From: a virus
DNA: 24,761 nt
Reading direction: 5' to 3' (one strand)
Virus record (IMG/VR): IMGVR_UViG_3300038713_000077
Coordinates: 1 to 24,761 of that record
Numbering within the stretch: the stretch's first letter is position 1; each line of letters starts with the position of its first letter. The notes under the pieces were generated by a model. The model was given only the letters and a program-made list of their open reading frames with translations. It made no database searches and was not told the origin of the DNA. This document shows, in pieces, positions 15,358 to 22,418 of this stretch. The position numbers and the translations under genes were made by a program.

Positions 15358-16123
15358 GTATTTTGATTTAAGTTCCCTCGATTTGGGGGAACTTATTTCC
15401 TTACAAGCACAAACACAAGCAGACAAAATTGCAGAGAGTATGACAGAAAAATACAAAGATGATTTTGAACATTGGAAGTATCTTTTTAGAAGGGCGTGTG
15501 TTGATGTTTGGGATCATAAAGATTATGAACGTATGGTTAAAAATACTTCAAAGGGTATACCTCCAACAAGAGGTGATAAATGGATATTATCTAAACCAAG
15601 TGAGACTGTTCATTCTTCTGTAGGACTATCAACATTTACATTGAAATACAATAACAGAGCAAACTGGGATCTTGAAATATATGAACATCCTTTAAGACTA
15701 AATCATCACGTGTTCAATCGATATCGTGAAAGAACAGGAAAACATTTTGATCCTTCAATATGTAAAGATATACCATATATACCAAAGTTAAAATCTTTGA
15801 ATGATTCTACTATTGCAACAGGACAAACGTTGCCAATAGAAGGAGGTATTCTAATAGGTGCTATTAGATATTCTTCATTAGAAAGAACAAAAATGAAATA
15901 TAGACGAAGAAAGATATATCCTAAAATAAATGAGTTCAACGTGAATCATTATGAAGAAACGTTTCACGCAATAACATTTGTGCCTTATTCTAAACTAACT
16001 ACTTTTCAATGGAAGATAGTAAAAGCATATAATGAAAAAAATTATGAACTATTTGAAGAAATGGATAGTAACAACAAACATCTGAACTACAAGGATTTTG
16101 CAAAAGAGGAAATAAAATGGTAG
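15335..16123 (+). CDS. Unknown 262-aa protein
   Basis: This is the largest gene of the cassette. It begins inside the previous gene; the ribosome site is weak, so coupling is likely. The N-terminal third is charged and helical, with a tryptophan-containing segment (FEHWKYLFRRACVDVWDHKDYERM). The middle has an HHVFNRYRERTG motif around residue 130. After it comes a small beta-rich part with TGQTLPIEGGILIGAI and FHAITFVPYSKLTTFQW, resembling the HxxxRYxER...LPIxGG...HxxxTF(V/L) layout of some small nuclease-like or toxin-like phage proteins; this is an impression only. As the one sizeable unknown in a phage without recognised replication genes, it is the first candidate for an initiator or takeover function. 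Confidence 0.8.
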   Translation: MNTKTNSKYFDLSSLDLGELISLQAQTQADKIAESMTEKYKDDFEHWKYLFRRACVDVWDHKDYERMVKNTSKGIPPTRGDKWILSKPSETVHSSVGLSTFTLKYNNRANWDLEIYEHPLRLNHHVFNRYRERTGKHFDPSICKDIPYIPKLKSLNDSTIATGQTLPIEGGILIGAIRYSSLERTKMKYRRRKIYPKINEFNVNHYEETFHAITFVPYSKLTTFQWKIVKAYNEKNYELFEEMDSNNKHLNYKDFAKEEIKW

Positions 16124-16359
16124 ACATAATTAAGGTAGATTTTGGTTATAGAAGAACTAAAATGACAAATCAAGAAAAACAAGAACTTAAATTGCTCCGT
16201 GATAAAGCAACAGATATACTTGTTGGAGCCGGTATGGAAGCAGATATCGGAGCCGATATTTTTTCTAGAACTAATTTAGACAGTCTTAATGATAAAGATT
16301 TCCTTAGTGTTCTAGAAATAATAATTTCAACAGATAAGAAAATCAGGGAGATAATATAA
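16117..16359 (+). CDS. Unknown small protein, 80 aa
   Basis: The ATG at 16117 has AGAGGA nine or so bases upstream, inside the end of the preceding gene. A second Met at 16162 has a weaker site. The N-terminus is basic; the rest is acidic and helical (EKQELKLLRDKATDILVGAGMEADIGADIF, then SLNDKDFLSVLEIIISTDKKIREII). It may be an adaptor or inhibitor-sized protein, but no family is recognised. Stop and next start overlap by one base. Confidence 0.75.
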   Translation: MVDIIKVDFGYRRTKMTNQEKQELKLLRDKATDILVGAGMEADIGADIFSRTNLDSLNDKDFLSVLEIIISTDKKIREII

Positions 16360-16679
16360 TGACAGTAGATTTAACAGACTATTGGATGCTTACAGATGTA
16401 AGAGGGCCGTTTCCAAGTAAATCAAGAAACACAGGTTCTTTTTATATCATAGAAATGACTAATTGTAAGACGAAACAAAAACTAACAACTTACGCAACTC
16501 AAGGGTTGCGTAATTACAAAAACTGGCAAGAATGCATTGATAAACAGTGGGGTGTATACAAAGGCATACATCCACACAAAGACAAAGAACATTTAATCAA
16601 TGGCGATTGTATTCCAAAACTTGTTGAAACTTGCACACAACAAGAAGCAAGATGCTTTCGTGAAACTGGAAGTATCTAA
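16359..16679 (+). CDS. Unknown protein, 106 aa (beta-rich)
   Basis: The gene follows a GGGAG ribosome site in a TAATG overlap. The product begins with what looks like a small beta barrel (DYWMLTDVRG, GSFYIIEMTNCKTKQKLTTYA). Then come a WQECIDKQWGVYKGI segment and INGDCIPKLVETC. There are five cysteines in 106 residues, more than in neighbouring genes. The arrangement brings to mind small OB-like single-strand binding domains, but similarity is weak and I do not assign a function. Confidence 0.75.
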   Translation: MTVDLTDYWMLTDVRGPFPSKSRNTGSFYIIEMTNCKTKQKLTTYATQGLRNYKNWQECIDKQWGVYKGIHPHKDKEHLINGDCIPKLVETCTQQEARCFRETGSI

Positions 16680-17080
16680 TGTCAGAAGTTATATTTCATC
16701 CGAAATTTATGGCGGCTGAACTTAAAAAACTATTAAGAGAAAGTGCAAGAGCAAGAAATAAAAAGAAAAGGGAAGATATGAACAAACCAAAACTGGATCA
16801 ACCTGATTTAGACTTTGCTCATATGTGTTTGAAACACGATAACTTTGGACACGTGTTAAGACATATTATTCAATATTCAGATGTTTATTATCATCACGAT
16901 ATTCTAGAAGCATTAGCAGAAGATGGTAAACAAGATTATATTGATGCAATAGCATTTGCAAAAAATCACGGTTGGAGAATATCAAAACAATTTTTAGAGA
17001 ACATAGAAGTGAAAGAATGGGTTCCATTAAATCACTACTTGAAGTTAACAGGAGGCTTTTCAGATGGCTACAGACCTTAG
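16679..17080 (+). CDS. Unknown helical protein, 133 aa
   Basis: It starts in a TAATG overlap with the previous gene. An alternative start at 16778 has a better upstream purine run (AAAAGGGAAG) and would give about 100 residues, removing a very basic N-terminus (LRESARARNKKKRED). The rest is helical, with aromatic and histidine residues (DFAHMCLKHDNFGHVLRHIIQYSDVYYHHDI) and DAIAFAKNHGWRISKQFL. No family is recognised. Its end overlaps the next gene by 17 bases. Confidence 0.72.
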   Translation: MSEVIFHPKFMAAELKKLLRESARARNKKKREDMNKPKLDQPDLDFAHMCLKHDNFGHVLRHIIQYSDVYYHHDILEALAEDGKQDYIDAIAFAKNHGWRISKQFLENIEVKEWVPLNHYLKLTGGFSDGYRP

Positions 17081-17474
17081 TGATAAAATCGTAAAAGCAA
17101 AAGACTGTTGGATATGGACTGCAGGCAGACACAGACAGGGATATCCAATGATGCGAGATCCAAGAGATATGTCTAAGATGACACTTGTTAGTCGTTACTT
17201 TATGGAAAAGAAAGTTGGATACAGACTAAGAAAAGACCAAAGAGTAAAGAATAAGTGTGGTAATGTTTTATGCGTCAATCCAGACCATTACATACTAGCA
17301 GAGTATGGAGAACAAGAATGGAAGTGCGTAAGAAACTTTATACCAGAATGGCAACGTGAACAGATAAGACAAGAGTATCATAATACAGAAAAGTATCACG
17401 GTCAAAAGAAAGATTTAATTACAAAGTATGAAATACACTACGAAACATTAAATAACATTTTGAAGGGCAAATGA
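17064..17474 (+). CDS. HNH-like protein lacking catalytic histidines, fused to a C-terminal HTH
   Basis: The ATG follows a strong AGGAGG site. Residues 14-77 follow the plan of phage HNH proteins: DCWIWTAGRHRQGYP, then SRYFM, and NKCGNVLCVNPDHY. Cys15, Cys65, Cys70 and His75 are kept. The usual His of the AHR element is Ser43, and the usual His before the first Cys pair is Asn63. A nuclease of the normal kind is therefore doubtful, although a zinc-stabilised fold seems retained. Residues about 100-136 (EQIRQEYHNTEKYHGQKKDLITKYEIHYETLNNIL, read in pieces) look like a helix-turn-helix of the type that follows some HNH domains. A DNA-binding regulator of its own cassette is my inference. Confidence 0.75.
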   Translation: MATDLSDKIVKAKDCWIWTAGRHRQGYPMMRDPRDMSKMTLVSRYFMEKKVGYRLRKDQRVKNKCGNVLCVNPDHYILAEYGEQEWKCVRNFIPEWQREQIRQEYHNTEKYHGQKKDLITKYEIHYETLNNILKGK

Positions 17475-17485
17475 GATAAATACCT

Positions 17486-17509
17486 ATAACAATGTTCAGC
17501 CATTGTTAT
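17486..17509 (+). other. Perfect 9-bp inverted repeat after the cassette
   Basis: ATAACAATG (17486-17494), a six-base loop and CATTGTTAT (17501-17509), twelve bases after the stop codon. There is no T-run behind it, so it is more likely an mRNA 3'-end stabiliser or a protein-binding palindrome than a terminator. Confidence 0.6.
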
Positions 17510-17520
17510 CTTGAAGTTAG

Positions 17521-17561
17521 CGACTAGTTAATAACAAGTTATTTCTCTTATATAGTAGTCG
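17521..17561 (+). other. Hairpin enclosing an AATAAC/GTTATT palindrome
   Basis: CGACTA (17521-17526) pairs with TAGTCG (17556-17561). Inside it is AATAACAAGTTATT (17530-17543), matching the palindrome in the first promoter's spacer except for the central bases. It may be an operator-like site, an RNA hairpin, or both. Confidence 0.5.
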
Positions 17562-17565
17562 ATTT

Positions 17566-17597
17566 GGCCCTGTGTTCTTCCGGATACAGGGTCTTTC
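17566..17597 (+). terminator. Probable intrinsic terminator of the 15.1-17.5 kb operon
   Basis: A 12-bp stem with two or three GU pairs (17566-17577 with 17582-17593), a UUCC loop closed by C-G, and a following TTTCATTT. The stem is strong; the T-run is imperfect. It ends just before the next promoter, the right place to separate the two operons. Confidence 0.75.
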
Positions 17598-17604
17598 ATT
17601 TCAC

Positions 17605-17633
17605 TTGACAATGGTCACAGGGTGTGCTATTCT
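17605..17633 (+). promoter_or_regulatory. Sigma70-type promoter of the late operon
   Basis: TTGACA (17605-17610), a 17-base spacer and TATTCT (17628-17633). Like the other promoter it reads TTGACAATG at its -35. The transcript would run through a structured leader of about 150 bases into the genes from 17793, and, since no other strong terminator was seen, possibly around the circle to 14981. Confidence 0.82.
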
Positions 17634-17676
17634 TAAATATAAAGATAAAGATAAAAAGAAATAGTTAAATAAAACA

Positions 17677-17738
17677 CACCCTACGGGTGCTTTAGGTATC
17701 TAAAGAACTAGTCCTCCGGACTTCCCTTGACGGGACTA
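17677..17738 (+). ncRNA. Structured 5' leader RNA of unknown type
   Basis: Three hairpins lie almost end to end: CACCC-TAC-GGGTG (17677-17689), CTTTAG-GTAT-CTAAAG (17690-17705), and either TAGTCC paired with GGGACTA (17709-17738) or, instead, AGTCC-TCC-GGACT (17710-17722) plus TCCC-TTGAC-GGGA (17723-17735). The last two options exclude each other, as in a switch. It lies between the promoter and the first good ribosome site. It matches no riboswitch or ribozyme I can recognise; it could be a cis-regulatory RNA, a stabiliser, or a processed small RNA. Confidence 0.5.
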
Positions 17739-17792
17739 AAGAAGGGCTGAATGGCAAAACAATATAGTATTAGTAATACAAGGAGAAAAGAT

Positions 17793-18305
17793 ATGATTAA
17801 TACAAAAGACCTGTATGCGATCCAAATCGATTTATTTGATAATCGCAACGCAGATTATAAGTTTCGTTCTGATGTTGCAATCCGCGGCAGAATAGAAACA
17901 AACAAAACAGAAGGCAAGTGGTATCATATCACTGGTCAAATGGTAGACGGCAGAAAGCCAAGTCAAACAAGAAGATATCTACAAGAACAACAAGATTATG
18001 ACATATTCAATACACTTGTAGAATACAGAGAAAACTTACAGTTAAATTCAAAGAATGGATGGGACTTCAAACCAGTCATTACTACATTTTATCCCAAAGG
18101 TCAAAAGTCATTGGGACATCTTCCTACATTCTTTGCTTTAGTTTATAAACAAAACACAAAGCCTTGGCATATATTGATGAACATAGGTGAATGGTGCAAA
18201 GAGTATCAGTTAGAAGATAAAGGTTCAATCACACACAAAATATACTATGCAAACGAAAGATTTGTATGTTCAAATAAATCAGCGAGGGAAAAGTATGGCA
18301 TCTAA
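17793..18305 (+). CDS. Unknown protein, 170 aa
   Basis: The chosen start (17793) has AGGAG seven bases upstream. An in-frame ATG at 17751 would add 14 residues but lies next to the structured leader with a poorer site. The product is mixed alpha/beta: KDLYAIQIDLFDNRNADYKF, then GKWYHITGQMVDGRKPSQTRRYL, a helix, and WDFKPVITTFYPKG...LPTFFALVY. It is rich in Lys and aromatic residues. No family is recognised. As the first gene of the second operon, before all structural genes, it may act early; this is inference. Confidence 0.78.
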   Translation: MINTKDLYAIQIDLFDNRNADYKFRSDVAIRGRIETNKTEGKWYHITGQMVDGRKPSQTRRYLQEQQDYDIFNTLVEYRENLQLNSKNGWDFKPVITTFYPKGQKSLGHLPTFFALVYKQNTKPWHILMNIGEWCKEYQLEDKGSITHKIYYANERFVCSNKSAREKYGI

Positions 18306-18483
18306 GATTGATCCAAAAGATATAAACATTATGCCAGAAGGACATCCACATCGTGCAGAGCATAGAGTAAATGGTAAGTGGAAAAAGTGGATAGGTCATA
18401 AAGAACTTGAAAGTATTGTTGCAGAACCGCTACGTGAGTTTATCAAAAAGAAAACTCAAGAGGTAAAAAAAAGCAAAGACTGA
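18295..18483 (+). CDS. Unknown small basic protein, 62 aa
   Basis: The start at 18295 is preferred because GAGGG lies six bases upstream; a longer frame from 18247 lies inside the previous gene without such a site. The product reads SKIDPKDINIMPEGHPHRAEHRVNGKWKKW, then a helix with many lysines. The middle has a small NGKWKKWIGHKELESIV element that looks like a beta-hairpin and helix. It overlaps the preceding gene by 11 bases. Function is unknown. Confidence 0.68.
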   Translation: MASKIDPKDINIMPEGHPHRAEHRVNGKWKKWIGHKELESIVAEPLREFIKKKTQEVKKSKD

Positions 18484-18714
18484 ACGGAGAGAACAGCCTT
18501 TGCTTCATTAACAATATAGTATTTAATCATTCAGGAGAATGAAAAATGCCAGTTCAGACCGTATCGTTGAAGTAAAATGGCAATTTACATTAGAAGTATT
18601 TCTACATTTCATTATGTCAAAGAAATATACAAAGTATGATATTGCCTGAACTTAAAGTTATTTATCACTATTTTTTGGAGCATAAATACAAAAGAACTAA
18701 TATAGGAGAAAACT
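18484..18714 (+). other. Mostly non-coding gap, no clear function
   Basis: This 231-base, AT-rich stretch holds an AGGAG at 18533-18537 followed by two possible tiny frames (one of eight sense codons plus stop from 18546, one of 36 residues from 18539) but no convincing gene. No strong terminator or consensus promoter was found. It may hold a small leader peptide or a weak internal promoter. Confidence 0.4.
18539..18649 (+). CDS. Doubtful 36-aa frame
   Basis: The frame encodes NASSDRIVEVKWQFTLEVFL and a basic end. Its ATG is one base from the AGGAG, too close for good initiation, and the competing frame at 18546 is better spaced but has only nine codons. Included as a possibility only. Confidence 0.25.
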   Translation: MKNASSDRIVEVKWQFTLEVFLHFIMSKKYTKYDIA

Positions 18715-18837
18715 ATGGATAAAGAATTACAAAAACAAAAGATAAGATTTATCAGATTAATTAATGGATTGATTGCTACTGCATATGTTGTTGGTATAGC
18801 GTGGATCTTATCACAATTATACACAATGATATTTTAA
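18715..18837 (+). CDS. Small single-span membrane protein, 40 aa
   Basis: An ATG after ATAGGAGAAAACT opens a 40-residue frame ending just before the ribosome site of the next gene. The N-terminus is charged and mainly basic (DKELQKQKIRFIR). Residues about 15-36 form one hydrophobic span (INGLIATAYVVGIAWILSQL). Topology would be N-terminus inside. Such size and shape occur in phage lysis accessory proteins (holins, antiholins) and in host-membrane effectors. The nearest lysis-type gene is the XhlA-like protein at 22152-22388, several kilobases away, so a link to lysis is only a guess. Confidence 0.72.
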   Translation: MDKELQKQKIRFIRLINGLIATAYVVGIAWILSQLYTMIF

Positions 18838-18847
18838 GGAGCGGTAG

Positions 18848-19183
18848 ATGGCAGGATCATTAGATTTAACTATTGAGCAAGGCGCTACGTTTGAACGTAG
18901 TATCACAATAAAAGATAGTTCAAATGTCGCTATTAACATCTCAGGTAGTTCTTTTGCAGGTCAAGTAAGAAAAAGACATCAAAGTGCTACTAAAGAAGCA
19001 GACTTTGATTTCACAATAACAAATGCAACAGGCGGTGTAGTTAAAGCAACTATTACAGCCGCAAACACTGGTAATATGACACCAGGTGATTTTGTATATG
19101 ATATTGAATGGACACAATCAGATAGTTCAGTTACTAGATTACTTGAAGGAACTGCAACTGTAACTCCTCAGGTGACTAGATAA
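18848..19183 (+). CDS. Baseplate/fibre-anchoring protein (BppU N-terminal-like)
   Basis: A strong AAGGAG site precedes this 111-residue, beta-rich protein. It has the immunoglobulin-like plan of the N-terminal domain of receptor-binding baseplate proteins: LDLTIEQGATFERSITIKD, then INISGSSFAGQVRKRH, DFTITNATGGVVKATI, and DFVYDIEWTQSD...RLLEGTATVTPQVTR. It probably attaches the long fibre, whose gene begins in a TAATG overlap with this one. The name of the family is by pattern, not by search. Confidence 0.7.
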   Translation: MAGSLDLTIEQGATFERSITIKDSSNVAINISGSSFAGQVRKRHQSATKEADFDFTITNATGGVVKATITAANTGNMTPGDFVYDIEWTQSDSSVTRLLEGTATVTPQVTR

Positions 19184-22152
19184 TGACAAATGTAACAGTA
19201 TCAGAAACAAAATATAACGTATCGATTGCAGAAACAAATCAAAATGTAACAACTACACAAACTGGTGCAATTAACGTATCAGTTAATGCAACAGATTTAG
19301 CCACAAGTATATCAAACGCAGGCAGTGGCGCAGAAGTATTAAAATCATTAACAAACAATATTCTTACTGCAAGAACATTAACAAATACTGAGGGAGATAT
19401 TACTTTCACTCAGGGAACAGACACTATAGATATCAATCTAAGTGACCAAATAGAAATTTCAACTTTAGCAGTGCAAGGCTCTAGTGGTGATACATTCACT
19501 ACTGCATCTGGCGGAACAGCACGTTTCAATGGGCCAGTTGTTATGAACCAAAGTTTACTTGCAGGTAACATTGATGGCGCTTCAACTATCGATGGCACAG
19601 GTAATATTATTATTACACCTGGATCAAGTAACTTTGTTCACGCAAATACGCAGTTAAGTGTAGGTAATACTTCAACACCACAATCTGTAGAAATCACGGG
19701 AACGACAATAGGTAAGTCTAGTGGTTCAGCAACTGACATTACATTTACAGGAAATCACAGCGGAAATTTAACTGCCGCAACTACAAACATAAGTGGTCAT
19801 CTTATTCCGGCAACAGATGATACACACGATTTAGGTTCAACAACAAAGAGATTTAGAGACTTATATCTAGGGCCAGGATCTTTGTTTATTAACAACCAAA
19901 AAGTTTTAGAAGATGATAGTGGAACTATCAAGATTACAACTGACAATGGACAAAACTTAAACGTTCAAGCAGGTGGCACAATCACTATGTTATCAAGTGG
20001 TGCAGTCACTACAATACAAGATACAACAGTAAACTTAGGCCCTTCAGTAGGAGGCGGAACAGTTGCTTTACGTGGTAATGATATGTCAGGTATCGGCACT
20101 GCAACTGCAACAAAGTTTACTGCTGGCACACAAGAAGTAACAAGCGGTAAAATAGAACAAACTGCTAGTGGTGGTAATATAGAAATCAAAACACCTACTA
20201 ATGGTTTCATACTTGCAAACACAGGAGACTTTTATGTAGGTAATGGTGATCCAGCAAGTGATGAGTTTATCAAGATTGATGAGAATACTATTACAAAAGT
20301 TGGTGGTGGTAGTTTAACACTAACAGGTTCAGTTACTGGACAAGTATCAGATATATCAAATCATTTATTAGATGAAGATGATTTTAGTTCTGATAGTGCA
20401 ACAAAGGCACCATCACAACAATCAACAAAGGCGTATATCGCTTCACAAATTCAAACAAAAGATAACACAGATGAAATAACAGAAGGCTCAAGTAACTTAT
20501 ATTTTACAGATGCAAGAGCAAGAGCGGCTATCTCAGAAGATAGCACACAGTTATCATATAACAGTTCAACAGGTGTATTATCATATACACAAGGTAATAC
20601 AGATACAGTAGCAGAAGGTAGTTCAAATCTTTATCATACAAGTGCAAGAGCAATCTCTGCCGTAGAAGGTGAAAGCACTCTAGACTTAAGTGGAGCAGTT
20701 ACAATAACTGGACAACTTACAGCAAATGATATTATCAAAGTAGATGATGGCTTTATCTTAACAGCATTCAACCCATATGGCTCAGGAAACAATATGCCTA
20801 CATCAATTATGGGTGTAGGACAAGAAGATGGTTGGGCAGGTGTTCACGTAAGAAACAGAGGTCAACACGATTTCGGATTAGGATCAGGACTTAACTTCTC
20901 ACCAAGAGCATTAGTTGTTATGTCAGCAGGTCGTAAAGACGGCTCAAACAATGACGATTACTTAGATACTGGAGATGAGTTCGGCGTATTATCATTTAAT
21001 CCATACTCAGGATATAAAACTGGTGCAGAATGGTTAACAGGATCAGTAGAGATTTCAGCAATCGCAACTGAGAACCATAGTGCAACAGGGTTAGGTTCTA
21101 AACTAAGGATTGGCACAACAGAGAATGGTGAAGAAGCAGGTGCAACAGAAAGTTCTCACGTTAGTAAAACTATTGATATTCACGGCACAACTATTACAAC
21201 CAGTGATACACTAAAGATTGATGATGATTTAACTGTTACAGGTAATATTGGTAATGAAGGTTCAGCAGTAGATTTTGACGATAACATTAAAGTTACAGGC
21301 AATGTATCAAGCAAGATAACAACAATAGGTGACTTTGATAGTTCTGGTTCACCAGCATATTCAATGTCAGGTATTCAAATCAACAGTGGTGATGTTGCTT
21401 GGCCAACAATTACATTCAAAGAGTTTGCAGGCACAGATGGTGGTGGTAATAAACCAATCAATCTATTTACAAACCCTGGATTTGAAACAGAAGTATTTGG
21501 AGGCACACCAAGTTCACCAGCGGCACTAGGTGATGCAAAACGTATTCTTGTTGTTAATGGTAACGCGGCTAATGGAGCAAGTTTACCAGGCACAGCAAAC
21601 ATTCGTATCTTAGGTAAAACAGTTGGCGTTCAGTCTGGCTCAAACAGAGGCACAGAGTTTATCGTAGAAACAACACCAAGTAATACGACTTCAACAATGG
21701 AGTCTATTAAAGTTATAGCAAACAAACTTATTATTGGTGATAGCGGACACGAAAGCGGTGATGCTCGTTTATCAGCAAACGGTGGTAACATAAAACTTGA
21801 AGATATATTAGATACAAATAATAACAATATTATCAACAGTGGCGGTGATGTTACAGTTGATGATAACTTAAAAGTAAACACAAACTTAACAGTAGATGGT
21901 AATACAACTTTAGGAAATGCAAACACTGACACCATAACAGTAAATGGTGTTATGTCGATTGCAGACACAGCCGGACTAAAGATTGGTAATATTAACTATT
22001 CAACAGCAGTATTTTTAGATAGCAACACATTAGTTTCAACAGGTGGTATTGCATTCTTAACATCAGGCGGAAACAGAACAAACAAACCAATTTATTATGA
22101 TGGAAGTGATTGGCGTTATTTCTCTGATGATAGTGTAATAGCGAGTGCATAA
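19183..22152 (+). CDS. Long tail fibre / receptor-binding protein
   Basis: The 989-residue protein is rich in Thr, Ser, Gly, Asn and Asp with repeated short strands, as in trimeric beta-helical fibres. Landmarks in order: DDTHDLGSTTKRFRDLYLG (about residue 210), two EGSSNLY(F/H)T...AR repeats (about 434 and 478), a globular region around GQEDGWAGVHVRNRGQHDFG (about 547), a second related region (713-846) paralogous to the fibre gene at 12285-13433, and a tip ending KPIYYDGSDWRYFSDD. It likely binds the host surface. Its gene is far from the tail-tip genes on the linear map but in the same presumed transcript. No chaperone domain was seen at the C-terminus. Confidence 0.85.
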   Translation: MTNVTVSETKYNVSIAETNQNVTTTQTGAINVSVNATDLATSISNAGSGAEVLKSLTNNILTARTLTNTEGDITFTQGTDTIDINLSDQIEISTLAVQGSSGDTFTTASGGTARFNGPVVMNQSLLAGNIDGASTIDGTGNIIITPGSSNFVHANTQLSVGNTSTPQSVEITGTTIGKSSGSATDITFTGNHSGNLTAATTNISGHLIPATDDTHDLGSTTKRFRDLYLGPGSLFINNQKVLEDDSGTIKITTDNGQNLNVQAGGTITMLSSGAVTTIQDTTVNLGPSVGGGTVALRGNDMSGIGTATATKFTAGTQEVTSGKIEQTASGGNIEIKTPTNGFILANTGDFYVGNGDPASDEFIKIDENTITKVGGGSLTLTGSVTGQVSDISNHLLDEDDFSSDSATKAPSQQSTKAYIASQIQTKDNTDEITEGSSNLYFTDARARAAISEDSTQLSYNSSTGVLSYTQGNTDTVAEGSSNLYHTSARAISAVEGESTLDLSGAVTITGQLTANDIIKVDDGFILTAFNPYGSGNNMPTSIMGVGQEDGWAGVHVRNRGQHDFGLGSGLNFSPRALVVMSAGRKDGSNNDDYLDTGDEFGVLSFNPYSGYKTGAEWLTGSVEISAIATENHSATGLGSKLRIGTTENGEEAGATESSHVSKTIDIHGTTITTSDTLKIDDDLTVTGNIGNEGSAVDFDDNIKVTGNVSSKITTIGDFDSSGSPAYSMSGIQINSGDVAWPTITFKEFAGTDGGGNKPINLFTNPGFETEVFGGTPSSPAALGDAKRILVVNGNAANGASLPGTANIRILGKTVGVQSGSNRGTEFIVETTPSNTTSTMESIKVIANKLIIGDSGHESGDARLSANGGNIKLEDILDTNNNNIINSGGDVTVDDNLKVNTNLTVDGNTTLGNANTDTITVNGVMSIADTAGLKIGNINYSTAVFLDSNTLVSTGGIAFLTSGGNRTNKPIYYDGSDWRYFSDDSVIASA
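21319..21720 (+). repeat. Fibre module, copy B (paralogous to 12780-13180)
   Basis: The encoded segment shares the order VAWPTITFKEFAG, NKPIN, a hydrophobic LVV strand, SNRGTEF and STMESIKV with the module in the other fibre gene. A third, more distant relative may lie at about 20734-21230. DNA similarity is low. Confidence 0.6.
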
Positions 22153-22388
22153 TGATTAAAACAAAGCGAGATATAAAGGAAACAAAAACAATGCAGTATG
22201 ATAATGATACAGAAATCGCTTTGTTAAAGAAAGATGTTGCCGAAATAAAAGACAATCATCTAGCACATATGAAAGATGATATAGACCGAATAGAAAGAAA
22301 AGTAGATAAGATTGATAATCGCATATGGTGGGTATTAGGTATCCTAGTATCAACACAAGTTGCGAGTATGATAGCAAATATGTTATAA
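22152..22388 (+). CDS. XhlA-like holin / membrane protein
   Basis: The product has an N-terminal helix with heptads (EIALLKKDVAEIKDNHLAHM, then DDIDRIERKVDKIDN) and one C-terminal membrane span (WWVLGILVSTQVASMIANML). This is the plan of XhlA/haemolysin-type phage proteins that act with holins in lysis. It starts in a TAATG overlap with the fibre gene (78 residues); an in-frame ATG at 22191, with AAAGGA upstream, gives 65 residues and matches typical family length, so it may be the true start. It lies before terminase, a common place for lysis genes. No endolysin partner was recognised nearby. Confidence 0.75.
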   Translation: MIKTKRDIKETKTMQYDNDTEIALLKKDVAEIKDNHLAHMKDDIDRIERKVDKIDNRIWWVLGILVSTQVASMIANML

Positions 22389-22418
22389 CCTACTCAGGTG
22401 TAAAAGGAGGAGACAGTA

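Noticed and set aside
17475-17750. Possible tRNA or tmRNA-like gene in the hairpin-rich gap
   Set aside because: The stems do not form a cloverleaf, there is no CCA-ended acceptor, and no TTCGA-like T-loop is present in the right place.
17751-17792. Upstream in-frame start extending the 17793 gene by 14 residues
   Set aside because: The ATG at 17793 has a far better ribosome site; the extra codons lie next to the structured leader.
20464-20690. Repeated fibre motifs taken as possible CRISPR-like or DNA repeat array
   Set aside because: Similarity is at protein level and reflects beta-fibre repeats in a coding frame; spacing and DNA identity do not fit CRISPR.
21329-21529. Second + strand frame inside the long fibre gene
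   Set aside because: It lies within a clear coding frame, has no ribosome site, and its composition (Gln, His, Val) reads as an out-of-frame shadow.
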